A stretch of 18,636 bases of DNA from JBCBZH01 sp039815415. GTDB lineage: Bacteria; Bacteroidota; Rhodothermia; Rhodothermales; Rubricoccaceae. Position numbers and translations under genes: made by a program. Positions within the stretch are counted from its first letter, which is position 1. The number at the start of each line of letters is the position of its first letter. Of the stretch, positions 7,896 to 14,868 are shown one piece after another. The stretch lies in the NCBI GenBank assembly GCA_039815415.1, contig JBCBZH010000054.1:1-18636 (forward strand). The letters run 5' to 3'. The notes under the pieces were generated by a model. That model saw nothing but the letters and a program-made list of their open reading frames with translations. It was not told the origin of the DNA and made no database searches.

Positions 7896-9044
7896 TCACC
7901 CCCGCTCTAACTGCACCATGTTTGTGGTATACCGGTCGAGGAGAGCATCATCTAGCGTGACCGGCACATCCACGAGGGGGACCTGACCGGTAGAGTCCAT
8001 TGTAAGAGCAGGGGTCACGAGGTCAGCGGTGAGGTAACCAAGTGGCGGCCGGAGGTCGTGGGCTTTGGCCCCTGGCAGCCGCGCTGCAACGCGGAGGCCC
8101 ACTGTCCGTCCGATGCCCGTCTCAAACATCCCACCGACCCACATCGGGATCTCCTGTTGGGACGCGTAGCGCATGATCTGCACCGCTTCTACTATCCCGC
8201 CGACCCGCCCTGGCTTCAGGTTGATCTGATCCATGGCGCCGAGTTGGTTCGCTACCAGGACATCGCCGAGGCCGGTGATGCTTTCGTCGAGGCAGAGCCG
8301 GAGCGCTGGGTGTTGGGCCTTGAGGGCGACACAGAGGTCGAGGCGGCGAGGGGAAAAGGGCTGTTCGAGGACGTGGGGGCGAAGTGCGACAAGGCGGCTG
8401 AGGAAGTCCCACTCGGCCTCACCGCATGAACCATTCGCGTCGAAGCCAAGGGGGATGGCAGGGAAGGCCTCGCGGACAGCGTAGAGCGGCGCGAACGTCA
8501 TCCCGGGCGACACCTTGAGCTTCACCCGCCGATAGCCATCCACCACCGCCTCGGCCACGCACGCGACGGCCTCCTCTGGCGCCTCGAAGAGCGGGAGCGA
8601 GATCCCGACTGGCACATGGGCGAGTGTTTCGGGAAACGCCGCTTCGAGCGGATCGGGATGCCCGGCACGGCGGCGGCTATCGAAGAGTGCATCGAGCACA
8701 GACGCGACCGTGAAGGGCCAGCCGCGCACCCGCTCCAGGACCGCGAGGACCTCGGCCACTGTGCCCCGGCGTGGCAGATGGGGGAAGATGAAGTCGCGGA
8801 TGACCGCTATCGCGCCGTCCACGAACTCGCCATTGAAGAACGGATCCGGGCGGCACGAACATTCACCGATCCCCCATTGCCCATCGGCGTCTGTCCACCG
8901 GACCAGAAGCGCCTGGCGGGCGTGCCGCGGCCCGATGGCAGATCGAAACGGCGCGACGCGTGGAATCGTCACCCGTATCAGGGTCAGGTTGCTCAGGCTG
9001 ACGACCTGATTGCTGAACACATCCCCCCTGACTGCTTCTGCCAT
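7896..9044 (-). CDS. N-acylamino acid racemase / o-succinylbenzoate synthase family (enolase superfamily)
   Basis: This 382-residue protein is of the MenC/NSAR branch of the enolase superfamily. All active-site residues are visible: the KxK pair K175/K177, metal ligands D202 (FDANG), E227 (LEQPF) and D253 (LDESI), and the second acid/base lysine K277 (NLKPGRVGG). GGMFETGIGR at 304-313 is typical of OSBS/NSAR and argues against dipeptide epimerase, which carries a DxD motif there. No menaquinone genes are nearby, while a D-aminoacylase and two GNATs follow, so racemisation of an N-acylamino acid is the better guess. I took ATG 9044 rather than the frame's first ATG at 9089, because a purine-rich AAGGA sits 6-7 bp upstream and the extension is basic low-complexity. 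It is first in the reverse operon. Confidence 0.87.
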   Translation of the reverse strand: MAEAVRGDVFSNQVVSLSNLTLIRVTIPRVAPFRSAIGPRHARQALLVRWTDADGQWGIGECSCRPDPFFNGEFVDGAIAVIRDFIFPHLPRRGTVAEVLAVLERVRGWPFTVASVLDALFDSRRRAGHPDPLEAAFPETLAHVPVGISLPLFEAPEEAVACVAEAVVDGYRRVKLKVSPGMTFAPLYAVREAFPAIPLGFDANGSCGEAEWDFLSRLVALRPHVLEQPFSPRRLDLCVALKAQHPALRLCLDESITGLGDVLVANQLGAMDQINLKPGRVGGIVEAVQIMRYASQQEIPMWVGGMFETGIGRTVGLRVAARLPGAKAHDLRPPLGYLTADLVTPALTMDSTGQVPLVDVPVTLDDALLDRYTTNMVQLERG

Positions 9045-9266
9045 CGGTTTCCTTCTCGGTCTTAGGTCTGCGCCCCTCCCCCAAACCACTGACCGTCGCC
9101 ATCGTAGAGATCGGGCATCTGGTCCTCGCTTGGCTCAGTGTCGGCTTTGCGGAACGTGATGCTCCCAGAAGAATGGGGATGAGGCCTCTACCTCGGCAGA
9201 GCACAAACGGCACCGTGCGCGCAAGATAGAGCCCCTCTGCACGCCAGACCGCCGCAGCATAGCGGC

Positions 9267-9343
9267 TGGTAGGCCTGCCAGGACTCGAACCTGGAACCTG
9301 CGCTTTAGAAGAGCGCTGCTCTATCCAGTTGAGCTACAGGCCC
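9267..9343 (-). tRNA. tRNA-Arg (anticodon UCU)
   Basis: Read on the reverse strand, the sequence folds as a 77-nt cloverleaf. The acceptor stem GGGCCTG pairs with CAGGCCT (terminal G-U), the anticodon stem GCGCT/AGCGC carries loop CTTCTAA with anticodon TCT (plus-strand 9307-9309), and the T arm contains GGTTCGAGTCC. The 3' CCA is encoded at 9267-9269. Its 3' end faces the accessory block, the usual geometry for integration next to a tRNA. No duplicate of the 3' end is seen elsewhere in the window. Confidence 0.96.
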
Positions 9344-9368
9344 ATGCGCCGATCCTCATCGGCCAACG

Positions 9369-9442
9369 TCGGGGCGGCGGGATTCGAACCCACGACCTCC
9401 TGTTCCCAAAACAGGCGCGCTACCGGGCTGCGCTACGCCCCG
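9369..9442 (-). tRNA. tRNA-Pro (anticodon UGG)
   Basis: On the reverse strand the acceptor stem CGGGGCG pairs perfectly with CGCCCCG. The anticodon stem CCTGT/ACAGG carries loop TTTGGGA with anticodon TGG (plus-strand 9406-9408), and the T arm contains GGGTTCGAATCCC. The discriminator is A and no CCA is encoded, unlike the tRNA-Arg 25 bp downstream. The two genes are probably co-transcribed. Confidence 0.96.
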
Positions 9443-9445
9443 AAA

Positions 9446-9456
9446 TCGCCAGCTCG
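9446..9456. repeat. Intergenic motif TCGCCAGCTCG, copy a
   Basis: This is an exact copy of the 11-bp element that recurs through the rest of the window. It starts 4 bp from the 5' end of the tRNA-Pro gene, in the spacer before the small membrane protein gene. It is the left-most copy I find. Confidence 0.75.
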
Positions 9457-9518
9457 ACCCATCGGTCTTGGTGGCGACTGCCTGAAGATAACTGCCGACT
9501 CGGCGTAGCTTCGCCTTC

Positions 9519-9962
9519 ATGAACGATGTCACTGCTTTTGCACAGCGCCTCCGCATTCTCTGGATCAGCATCTGCATGGGCGGCGCACTGATTCTCGCCA
9601 TCATGGGCTGGATGGCGGCCTCCGGCCAGGGCGGCACCCTCTCCGACAGCGCCGAGACCGTGTTCTACCTCGTGGCTGTCCTCAGCATCGGCGCACTGGG
9701 GGCCGCGCTGTTTCTGATCCGCACCATGGAGAGCCGCTTGCTCCAGACCACTAGCGAGGCTGAGGCGAAGGGAACCATCCAATCGCTGGGACTCGCCGCT
9801 CTGGCCACCGTAGATGCCAGCGCCGTCGGATCGGCCGTGGCTGCCTTCTTCACCGGCGACCTTCTCGTGCTGGCGTTCGGCATGCCACTGTTCGCCTTTG
9901 CTGCCCTCACATGGCCCAGCGACGGTCGGGTCTTGCGCTGGCTCGAGATGGGCGGCGCATAG
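9519..9962 (+). CDS. Small integral membrane protein of unknown function
   Basis: This 147-residue hydrophobic protein matches no family I recognise. Four membrane segments can be drawn, roughly at residues 12-33, 48-67, 90-108 (weaker) and 112-130. Between the second and third is a polar stretch with many E, S and T residues (ESRLLQTTSEAEAKGT). No catalytic or metal-binding motif is seen. It stands alone on the forward strand between the divergent tRNA genes and the convergent bL28 operon. Codon use and the absence of competing frames support a real gene. A copy of the intergenic motif begins 9 bp after its stop. Confidence 0.7.
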   Translation: MNDVTAFAQRLRILWISICMGGALILAIMGWMAASGQGGTLSDSAETVFYLVAVLSIGALGAALFLIRTMESRLLQTTSEAEAKGTIQSLGLAALATVDASAVGSAVAAFFTGDLLVLAFGMPLFAFAALTWPSDGRVLRWLEMGGA

Positions 9963-9970
9963 ATCTCAAA

Positions 9971-10005
9971 TCGCCAGCTCGAGGTCTGGCCCTTCGAGCT
10001 GGTGA
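9971..10005. repeat. Inverted pair of the intergenic motif, copy b
   Basis: TCGCCAGCTCGA at 9971-9982 faces TCGAGCTGGTGA at 9994-10005, an inverted repeat matching at 11 of 12 positions across an 11-nt spacer. In RNA the mismatch would be a G-U or A-C pair depending on the strand. It lies between the convergent ends of the membrane protein gene and the DUF4295 gene, so it could fold in transcripts from either side. Confidence 0.75.
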
Positions 10006-10012
10006 AACGAAA

Positions 10013-10045
10013 CCGGGCGGCATCGCACGCTGCGACACCGCCCGG
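10013..10045 (-). terminator. Rho-independent terminator of the rpmB operon
   Basis: CCGGGCGG at 10013-10020 pairs with CCGCCCGG at 10038-10045, and the loop can add an inner CGCA/TGCG stem. On the reverse strand the hairpin is followed by TTTCGTTT. It begins 24 bp past the stop of the DUF4295 gene, as expected for an intrinsic terminator. Confidence 0.85.
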
Positions 10046-10068
10046 AAAGGCGTTGAGGCGGAAGGACG

Positions 10069-10245
10069 CTAGGCGGCCTTGGCTGCCTTCAGCTCGTCCT
10101 GAACTTGGCTGGTCTCAACCATCTTGGTCCGGAACTCGAACTGGCCGTTGTCCTTCTTGGAGGCCATGATGATCTTCGCCATCTGCTTGGCTTCCTGGCC
10201 GGCACCACGGTTGGTACGCTGGTTCTTGGAGACTTTCTTTGCCAT
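10069..10245 (-). CDS. DUF4295 protein (small ribosome-associated protein, probably bL38)
   Basis: This 58-residue basic protein begins MAKKVSKNQRTNRG and contains a middle KMVE segment and a lysine/alanine-rich tail. It fits DUF4295, a small family found next to rpmG in Bacteroidota. From memory, structural work on a Flavobacterium ribosome assigned a Bacteroidota-specific subunit named bL38 to this kind of gene; I am moderately sure of that link. It starts 39 bp after the bL33 gene on the same strand and ends just before a strong terminator, so it is the third gene of the ribosomal operon. Its N-terminus resembles other small basic ribosomal proteins. The ATG start gives the conserved MAKK beginning. 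Confidence 0.85.
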   Translation of the reverse strand: MAKKVSKNQRTNRGAGQEAKQMAKIIMASKKDNGQFEFRTKMVETSQVQDELKAAKAA

Positions 10246-10284
10246 GGTGCTAGGGGCTATGCAGCGCCAGAAGCGCCGCGATGC

Positions 10285-10455
10285 TTACTTGATCTCGCGG
10301 TGGAGCGTGTGCTTGCGGAGCGTCGGATTGTACTTCTTAAGCTCCATCCGTCCGGTGGTGTTCCGGCGGTTCTTCTTCGTCACGTAGCGCGATGTACCGG
10401 GCGCCTCAGTGCACTCGAGGATCACCTGGATGCGGACGTCCTTGGACTTTGCCAT
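10285..10455 (-). CDS. rpmG: Large ribosomal subunit protein bL33
   Basis: This 56-residue protein is clearly bL33: it begins MAKSKDVRIQVILECTEAPG and has the family block TSRYVTKKNRRNTTGRMEL followed by KKYNPTLRKHT. It has a single cysteine (C14), so it is the zinc-free type rather than the four-cysteine type. bL33 sits near the E site of the 50S subunit. It starts 32 bp after the bL28 stop and is followed by the DUF4295 gene, the arrangement usual in Bacteroidota. Confidence 0.97.
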   Translation of the reverse strand: MAKSKDVRIQVILECTEAPGTSRYVTKKNRRNTTGRMELKKYNPTLRKHTLHREIK

Positions 10456-10487
10456 TGATCTGGGGGGTCAGAGGTGGAGGGCCTGCG

Positions 10488-10724
10488 TTAGACGCGGACG
10501 CCCTTCTCGCGCGCCTCCTTGAGGACGGCCGAGATGCCCTTCTTGTTAATCGTCTTGATGGTCTGGGCAGAAACGCGGAGCGTGACCCAGCGGTCTTCCT
10601 CGGGAACGTAGAACCGCTTCTTCTGCAGGTTCACGTTGAAACGACGCCGCACTTTGTTGTGGGCGTGGGAGACATGGTTGCCCGACATGGGGCCTTTGCC
10701 TGTAAGCTGGTCTTTGCGTGCCAT
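10488..10724 (-). CDS. rpmB: Large ribosomal subunit protein bL28
   Basis: This 78-residue protein is bL28. Recognisable parts are the N-terminal MARKDQLTGKGPMSGNHVSH, the basic block KVRRRFNVNLQKKRFYVP, and the C-terminal LRVSAQTIKTINKKG. The frame remains open to 10988, but that extension has no similarity to the family and crosses the inverted repeat at 10941-10978, so ATG 10724 is the start. It heads the rpmB-rpmG-DUF4295 operon, and the promoter should lie in 10725-10940, though I cannot point to clear boxes. Confidence 0.97.
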   Translation of the reverse strand: MARKDQLTGKGPMSGNHVSHAHNKVRRRFNVNLQKKRFYVPEEDRWVTLRVSAQTIKTINKKGISAVLKEAREKGVRV

Positions 10725-10940
10725 CGGATCGGTCGGCAGAGGAGCCCGCAGGGGGCGGTCTTCAAAACGACGCTCCGCGGCCACCGACAGATGCGGCAGG
10801 CAGCACACGGAGCGAGAGCCGAAAAAGGTACACCCGCTCGGCGCCCACGCCAACGCGAGAACCCCTCTGGCGTGTGAGTCTGAGGCGAAGATGACGCTAT
10901 TGGGGCCAACCGAGTGGGTCAACGCGCCCTCTCCACCCGT

Positions 10941-10978
10941 TCGCCAGCTCGCAGAGCGCCCTTCTGACGAGCTGGCGA
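10941..10978. repeat. Perfect inverted pair of the intergenic motif, copy c
   Basis: TCGCCAGCTCG at 10941-10951 is repeated as its exact reverse complement CGAGCTGGCGA at 10968-10978, separated by 16 nt. Transcribed from either strand it would form an 11-bp stem-loop. It lies 24 bp beyond the terminator-like hairpin of the barrel operon and about 215 bp upstream of the rpmB start. Confidence 0.8.
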
Positions 10979-11001
10979 CCTCCGACACCTGCTCTTAAGC
11001 A

Positions 11002-11036
11002 CCGAGGCCCCTGCGCACGTTGCGCAAGGGCCTCGG
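11002..11036 (-). terminator. Terminator-like hairpin after the outer-membrane operon
   Basis: CCGAGGCCC at 11002-11010 pairs perfectly with GGGCCTCGG at 11028-11036. Inside, TGCGCA-CGT-TGCGCA extends the stem after one mismatch, giving a 3-nt loop. It starts 50 bp past the stop of the barrel gene. The following reverse-strand sequence, TGCTTAAGAGC, is not a real T-run, so intrinsic termination is likely but not certain. Confidence 0.6.
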
Positions 11037-11085
11037 CATGCGACCACACCGGGCCGCTGGGCGGACTCGCCAGAAGAACGGAGAC

Positions 11086-12342
11086 CTAGAAGAGCCCGAA
11101 GCGAAGCTGGAGGGCATACGCGCGGCGCGGTGCCTGGCCTAGCAACCGACCGTCTTCAACGCCATACGTGGCGACGTCAAGCTGAGCGACCTTCGTGTGG
11201 AGGCCTGCACCGGCAGACGGCATTCCCTGGCTCACGCCAGCCCGAAGGTTCAGGAACGACGCGAACGTGGCCGTCGCGCCAGCTCGAAGACCGGCCTGGA
11301 ACGACTGGTCGAAGCTGGCTGTGGAGGCCGAGGTGTAGTCCACCGCGAATCGCACATCCTTGACGAGAAGGCCCGACATGGGAGGCATCGGAATGCTGTA
11401 GGCGGCTCCGACACGGACGACGGGCTGAGCGCCACGCTCCTCGAATCGCGTGATGAGTGCTGCGATCTCTGCATCATCGTCCGGCGTCATGTCGTCAGAC
11501 CCGATGGCGACCGAGCGCTCACGCTCCAGCTCCACGTTTCCTCCGATGTCCGTCACGGACACGCCAAGGTCAATGCCCGGCACAATCACGTTGCGGACGT
11601 AGGCGCCCGCTGCCAGACGAATCGTCTGCCCCTTCAGGAGGTGCACCTTCTCATTGTCCGGGTCGATGGCGTCTAGCACTTCAGACTTGGCCGTAATCCG
11701 GCGCTGGAGGTATGTCGCTGAGGCGCCGACGCTGAGATCGAACGGAGCACCGGGCACGCGGACGGCGACAACCGCCGGCACGAGCACGTCGCCCTGCGCA
11801 TACGCATCAACTGCCGGAAGACCAGCACCGGCATCCAGGATCCGCGCGCGGCTCACGGCACGCCCGAATGCTCCGACACCAACGGCGACCGGGCCTGTCC
11901 GTACACGGAGCGAAGGCGCGAGCACGGCAATGTCCGCTGTCTTCTGGCTCCGTCCAACGCGCAGAGCGGTCGAGTAAAGCGAGTCCAGTCGCTCGGGGTC
12001 ATTGGCCCGAATATCCTCGATGCCCTGATCGAGAGCCGGCTCCAGATCGTTCCGAACGAAATCGTAGGTCTCGCGGAAGTTGCCTCCAGCTCCGGCGGAT
12101 GCGCCGACGAGCGTGAAGCCGAACATCGGCGAGTGTGCGAGATGCGCTGGGTTGCCGAAGAACGGCGAATCCTGCGTCGGGCTGGCGGCGAGGGTGCCGC
12201 CTGAAGCGAGCGCCTGCACGTCTGTGATGCCCGTGGGGGAATCCTGCGAGAGGTCGCCGAAGCTGCTTTCGAAGGACTGTGCCGCAACCGGAGCCACTGC
12301 GAGGGGTGCTGCGAGGGCGGCAATGAGAAGGAAGTGTCGCAT
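11086..12342 (-). CDS. Outer-membrane beta-barrel protein (TraF/PorV-like)
   Basis: This 418-residue protein has a clear signal peptide (MRHFLLIAALAAPLAVAPVAAQ, split here as MRHFLLIAAL then AAPLAVAPVAAQ, with cleavage near residue 21). The mature part is rich in alternating hydrophobic strands such as GFTLVGASAGAG, VAVGVGAFGRAV and VLVPAVVAVRV, and ends in an aromatic residue (RFGLF), typical of an outer-membrane barrel. An early FFGNPAHLA segment recalls the NPA motif of PorV and TraF-like barrels. The exact role is unknown; PorV relatives carry cargo in type IX secretion, but this may be a general porin-like barrel. It follows a lipoprotein gene by 30 bp and is probably co-transcribed with it. 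Confidence 0.72.
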   Translation of the reverse strand: MRHFLLIAALAAPLAVAPVAAQSFESSFGDLSQDSPTGITDVQALASGGTLAASPTQDSPFFGNPAHLAHSPMFGFTLVGASAGAGGNFRETYDFVRNDLEPALDQGIEDIRANDPERLDSLYSTALRVGRSQKTADIAVLAPSLRVRTGPVAVGVGAFGRAVSRARILDAGAGLPAVDAYAQGDVLVPAVVAVRVPGAPFDLSVGASATYLQRRITAKSEVLDAIDPDNEKVHLLKGQTIRLAAGAYVRNVIVPGIDLGVSVTDIGGNVELERERSVAIGSDDMTPDDDAEIAALITRFEERGAQPVVRVGAAYSIPMPPMSGLLVKDVRFAVDYTSASTASFDQSFQAGLRAGATATFASFLNLRAGVSQGMPSAGAGLHTKVAQLDVATYGVEDGRLLGQAPRRAYALQLRFGLF

Positions 12343-12372
12343 GACGTCGGGGGGAAGGGGAGCGCGAGAGGA

Positions 12373-13260
12373 CTAAATGGAGGTCGCGCAGTATTCGCCG
12401 ACGGCGTCGCGGATCTCCTCGAAGGCGTCCACGGCGAGCGTCACGATCTCGGACGAAGCAGAGCCCGGCGCGAACGTCCGCGAGCGGAGATCCAGCGAGA
12501 GCAGCGACTGGCCGATGTCATCAACGGCATCACGGGCCTGCGCCTCGAGAGCGTCCTGGTCGTCAGCGCAGACGCCAATGCTGCCATCGGCGAGGCGGTA
12601 CCACGTCGTCTGCGTGGTCACGTCTTCTGTCACGAAGAGGTATGCGTCCAAGAAGCGCGCCAGCGCGTTGACAGCCAGAAGGCGAGCGATCTGGTCATTC
12701 GTCAGCCCCTTACCGCGAAGGTGGGTGGCAGCGGCAGCGTGGTCATACACCAGCTCGCCATTGACAATTGTCGTGCAGAGATCGAAGCCAGTGAGAGCCT
12801 CGGGAAGGATCTCGTCGAGCAGCGCAAGAGTGCGTTTGATGGTCTCGCGCTTGGCCTTGATGTCTGGCAGGTCGGCGGCACCCGCCGGGTCAAACTCCAC
12901 AGCTGTTGGGTCGGCAGCGTAGGCACACGCGTTTCGGGATGCGGAGCGTGTTGCGGCCTGCGTCGTTGCGGCGCCCTCTGTCACGAAGGACGCGATCCGA
13001 TCGAGGTCCAGAAGATCGATGCCGTCACGCTCCATTACGGTGGCGGCCAGTTCCACACGAACGGGCGCGCTCTGAGGGTTGGCCTGCATGGCTTCCTCCA
13101 GAATGGTCACAGCTTGGCTGTAGTTGCCACTCTGTCGGGCTGTCACGGCGTCACTCACCGCGAGATCAACATTGGGAGACGTGGAGCCTCCCGTCTCGTC
13201 GCAAGCGGACAGCGGGAGAATCAGCAAGGCGGCAAGAAGCCACGAGAGTCGGAGTTTCAT
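12373..13260 (-). CDS. Secreted lipoprotein with a TPR-like N-terminal segment
   Basis: This 295-residue protein starts with a lipoprotein signal: a basic MKLR, a hydrophobic run, and lipobox LSAC with C20 as the lipidated cysteine. Residues about 45-80 (ARQSGNYSQAVTILEEAMQ...) look like one tetratricopeptide-type helix pair. The rest is acidic and helical with no catalytic motif that I recognise. I chose ATG 13260, which puts the signal at the N-terminus; a longer frame start at 13287 would bury it. It lies 30 bp upstream of the barrel gene on the same strand, so the two may form an outer-membrane complex. Function unknown. Confidence 0.75.
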   Translation of the reverse strand: MKLRLSWLLAALLILPLSACDETGGSTSPNVDLAVSDAVTARQSGNYSQAVTILEEAMQANPQSAPVRVELAATVMERDGIDLLDLDRIASFVTEGAATTQAATRSASRNACAYAADPTAVEFDPAGAADLPDIKAKRETIKRTLALLDEILPEALTGFDLCTTIVNGELVYDHAAAATHLRGKGLTNDQIARLLAVNALARFLDAYLFVTEDVTTQTTWYRLADGSIGVCADDQDALEAQARDAVDDIGQSLLSLDLRSRTFAPGSASSEIVTLAVDAFEEIRDAVGEYCATSI

Positions 13261-13584
13261 GAGGTCGGGCGGTTCAGGGCGAAGCACAAAGGCGTGGTGG
13301 ACCGCTGAGGTATCGAGATGAGCCTAGGTCGCTTAAAGCTCTCGTTCCATGGGGGCATGGTGTCCTCAGACCGTCCTCATCTCCCTGAAATCCGCGCCTC
13401 TCCTCCGCCCTACGCGCTCCTGATCGCGCTCCTGCGCATCCTATCGCGCCTCGAAACCTGCGTTTACGCCTGCAGAAAGGAACCCTTTCGAGACGCCCGG
13501 ATCCCCTTGGACCGACACAACCATCTCGGCTCACGCAGGTGAATGGGTGCCTTCCCGCCCCTCGAGCTGGCGATGGGCCGCAGC
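13261..13584. other. Gene-free spacer with motif copy and small dyad
   Basis: These 324 bp separate two reverse-strand operons and contain no supportable gene. The right part holds an exact intergenic motif copy (13563-13573). A short dyad, GAAAGG (13475-13480) and CCTTTC (13484-13489), could bind a regulator or form a weak hairpin. The promoter of the lipoprotein-barrel operon must lie here, but I see no certain boxes. Confidence 0.6.
13563..13573. repeat. Intergenic motif CGAGCTGGCGA, copy d
   Basis: This is an exact copy. On the reverse strand it reads TCGCCAGCTCG and begins 12 bp after the stop codon of the LolC/E-type permease gene. Confidence 0.75.
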
Positions 13585-14868
13585 CTAGGCGCCCGACTGC
13601 ACCGCCCGGGCAGGCTCGATGGCCGCCGCTCGGCTGGCCGGATACACCGCCGCGAGCGCGCACAGACCCACCGCTACCGCCACCACCAGCGCGATATCGA
13701 AGGGCCGAATCGCCACAGGGTAAGCGTCGATGATGAACGACCCGGCCTCGGCCAGCTTCACAATGCCGAAGGTTTTCTGCACCAGCGCGATGGCAAGCCC
13801 CAGCACCAGCCCGATGCCCGCTCCCACACCACCAACGAGCAGGCCCTCGATCAAAAAGATCCGCCGGATGTCTCTGCGAGAGGCTCCCATCGCCTGCAGT
13901 GCCCCCAGATCCCGCCGCTTCTCCACCACAATCATGGTCAGCGCGCCGACGATGTTGAACGCGGCGACGACGATGATGAGAAGCAGAATGGCGGATGCCG
14001 CCCACTTCTCCAGCTTCATCACGCTGTAGAGTGACCCCTGGAGATCATACCACGTCCGGACGGTGAATCGCCCCGCACCGAACTCAGTATCGAGGCGCTC
14101 CTGGAGTTGATCCTTGACTGCCCCTGCTTTGTCGAGATCGGCGAGGCGGAGGTCTAGACCGCTAACGCGGTCGCCGAGGCGGAACAGCGTCTGCGCCTCG
14201 CTGAGCCCAACGAACACGTGGGTTTCGTCGTAGGTCGGCTCCAGAACGAACGTGCCCCGGACGGAGAACGGGCGCGTGGCCGGAAGGCCTAGCGGGTTCA
14301 GAATGGCCTGGTCCAACCCCTTGGCAGAAAGCAGCGTCACGGTGCTTCCGCCCATCGGCACGGCATCGTCAGGCGAGGACCCCACCATGACACCCGAGCG
14401 GGACGCCAGCGCGGCGCCCATGACGGCTCCCGGAACGCCACCTCGGCGCTCCAGATCGAATGCCCCGTCCGAGATGGCACTCGTCACCCGATCATCGAGT
14501 GCGTTCGGGTCCACGCCCCGGACAGTGACGACTTGATTCAGCATCCCGCTCTCACCTGTGATCAACGCCTTGCCCTCTACGTAGGACGCTGCGCTGATGA
14601 CACCGCGCTCCTGCCGCGCTACCTCAAGCAGTGAATCCGGGGACGCTAGCCCCTGCCCTTCGACAGCCTCGATGCGTACGTGCGGATCGTAGCTGACCAG
14701 CAGATCTCGGACAACATCGAAGAAGCCATTCATCACGCTCAGGACCACCACCAGCGCGGCCACCCCGATGGCCACGCCCCCAACGGAGATTCCAGAAATC
14801 ACAGAGATCAGCGTCACTCGCCGACGGCTGGCGAGGTAACGGCGAGCGATGAGATAGCGGAAGTCCAA
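13585..14868 (-). CDS. LolC/LolE-type ABC transporter permease (FtsX-like)
   Basis: This protein of about 427 residues has the MacB/FtsX permease layout. There is one membrane segment near residues 22-46, a large periplasmic domain, and three membrane segments near 289-312, 338-363 and 390-412. The cytoplasmic coupling segment EKRRDLGALQAMGASRRDI fits the family. The N-terminal FRYLIARRYLASRRR matches LolC/E, which extract lipoproteins from the inner membrane with an ATPase partner. No ATPase gene is adjacent here. The start is uncertain: no ATG lies near the family N-terminus, and I favour TTG 14868 (giving MDFRYLIARRY). An in-frame ATG at 15015 would add 49 residues without similarity. A still longer frame crosses the palindrome at 15060-15077, which argues against it. 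Confidence 0.85.
   Translation of the reverse strand: MDFRYLIARRYLASRRRVTLISVISGISVGGVAIGVAALVVVLSVMNGFFDVVRDLLVSYDPHVRIEAVEGQGLASPDSLLEVARQERGVISAASYVEGKALITGESGMLNQVVTVRGVDPNALDDRVTSAISDGAFDLERRGGVPGAVMGAALASRSGVMVGSSPDDAVPMGGSTVTLLSAKGLDQAILNPLGLPATRPFSVRGTFVLEPTYDETHVFVGLSEAQTLFRLGDRVSGLDLRLADLDKAGAVKDQLQERLDTEFGAGRFTVRTWYDLQGSLYSVMKLEKWAASAILLLIIVVAAFNIVGALTMIVVEKRRDLGALQAMGASRRDIRRIFLIEGLLVGGVGAGIGLVLGLAIALVQKTFGIVKLAEAGSFIIDAYPVAIRPFDIALVVAVAVGLCALAAVYPASRAAAIEPARAVQSGA

Larger units (their letters stand above)
10725..11085. other. Gene-free stretch upstream of rpmB
   Basis: These 361 bp hold no supportable gene. They must contain the rpmB promoter on the reverse strand. Two structures are visible: a perfect inverted pair of the intergenic motif (10941-10978) and a strong hairpin (11002-11036) that probably ends the outer-membrane operon coming from the right. 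Confidence 0.7.

Noticed and set aside
6714..7910. Forward 398-codon open frame
   Set aside because: It lies opposite the D-aminoacylase gene, which has clear metal-site motifs. Its own product resembles no family and looks like a G+C-driven antisense shadow.
7896..9044. Menaquinone o-succinylbenzoate synthase (menC) as the sole role
   Set aside because: The family cannot separate OSBS from NSAR by these motifs, but no men genes are near while an aminoacylase and GNATs are, so I kept the racemase reading without assigning menC.
10725..10988. 5' extension of the bL28 frame
   Set aside because: It adds 88 residues unlike bL28 and runs through the inverted repeat.
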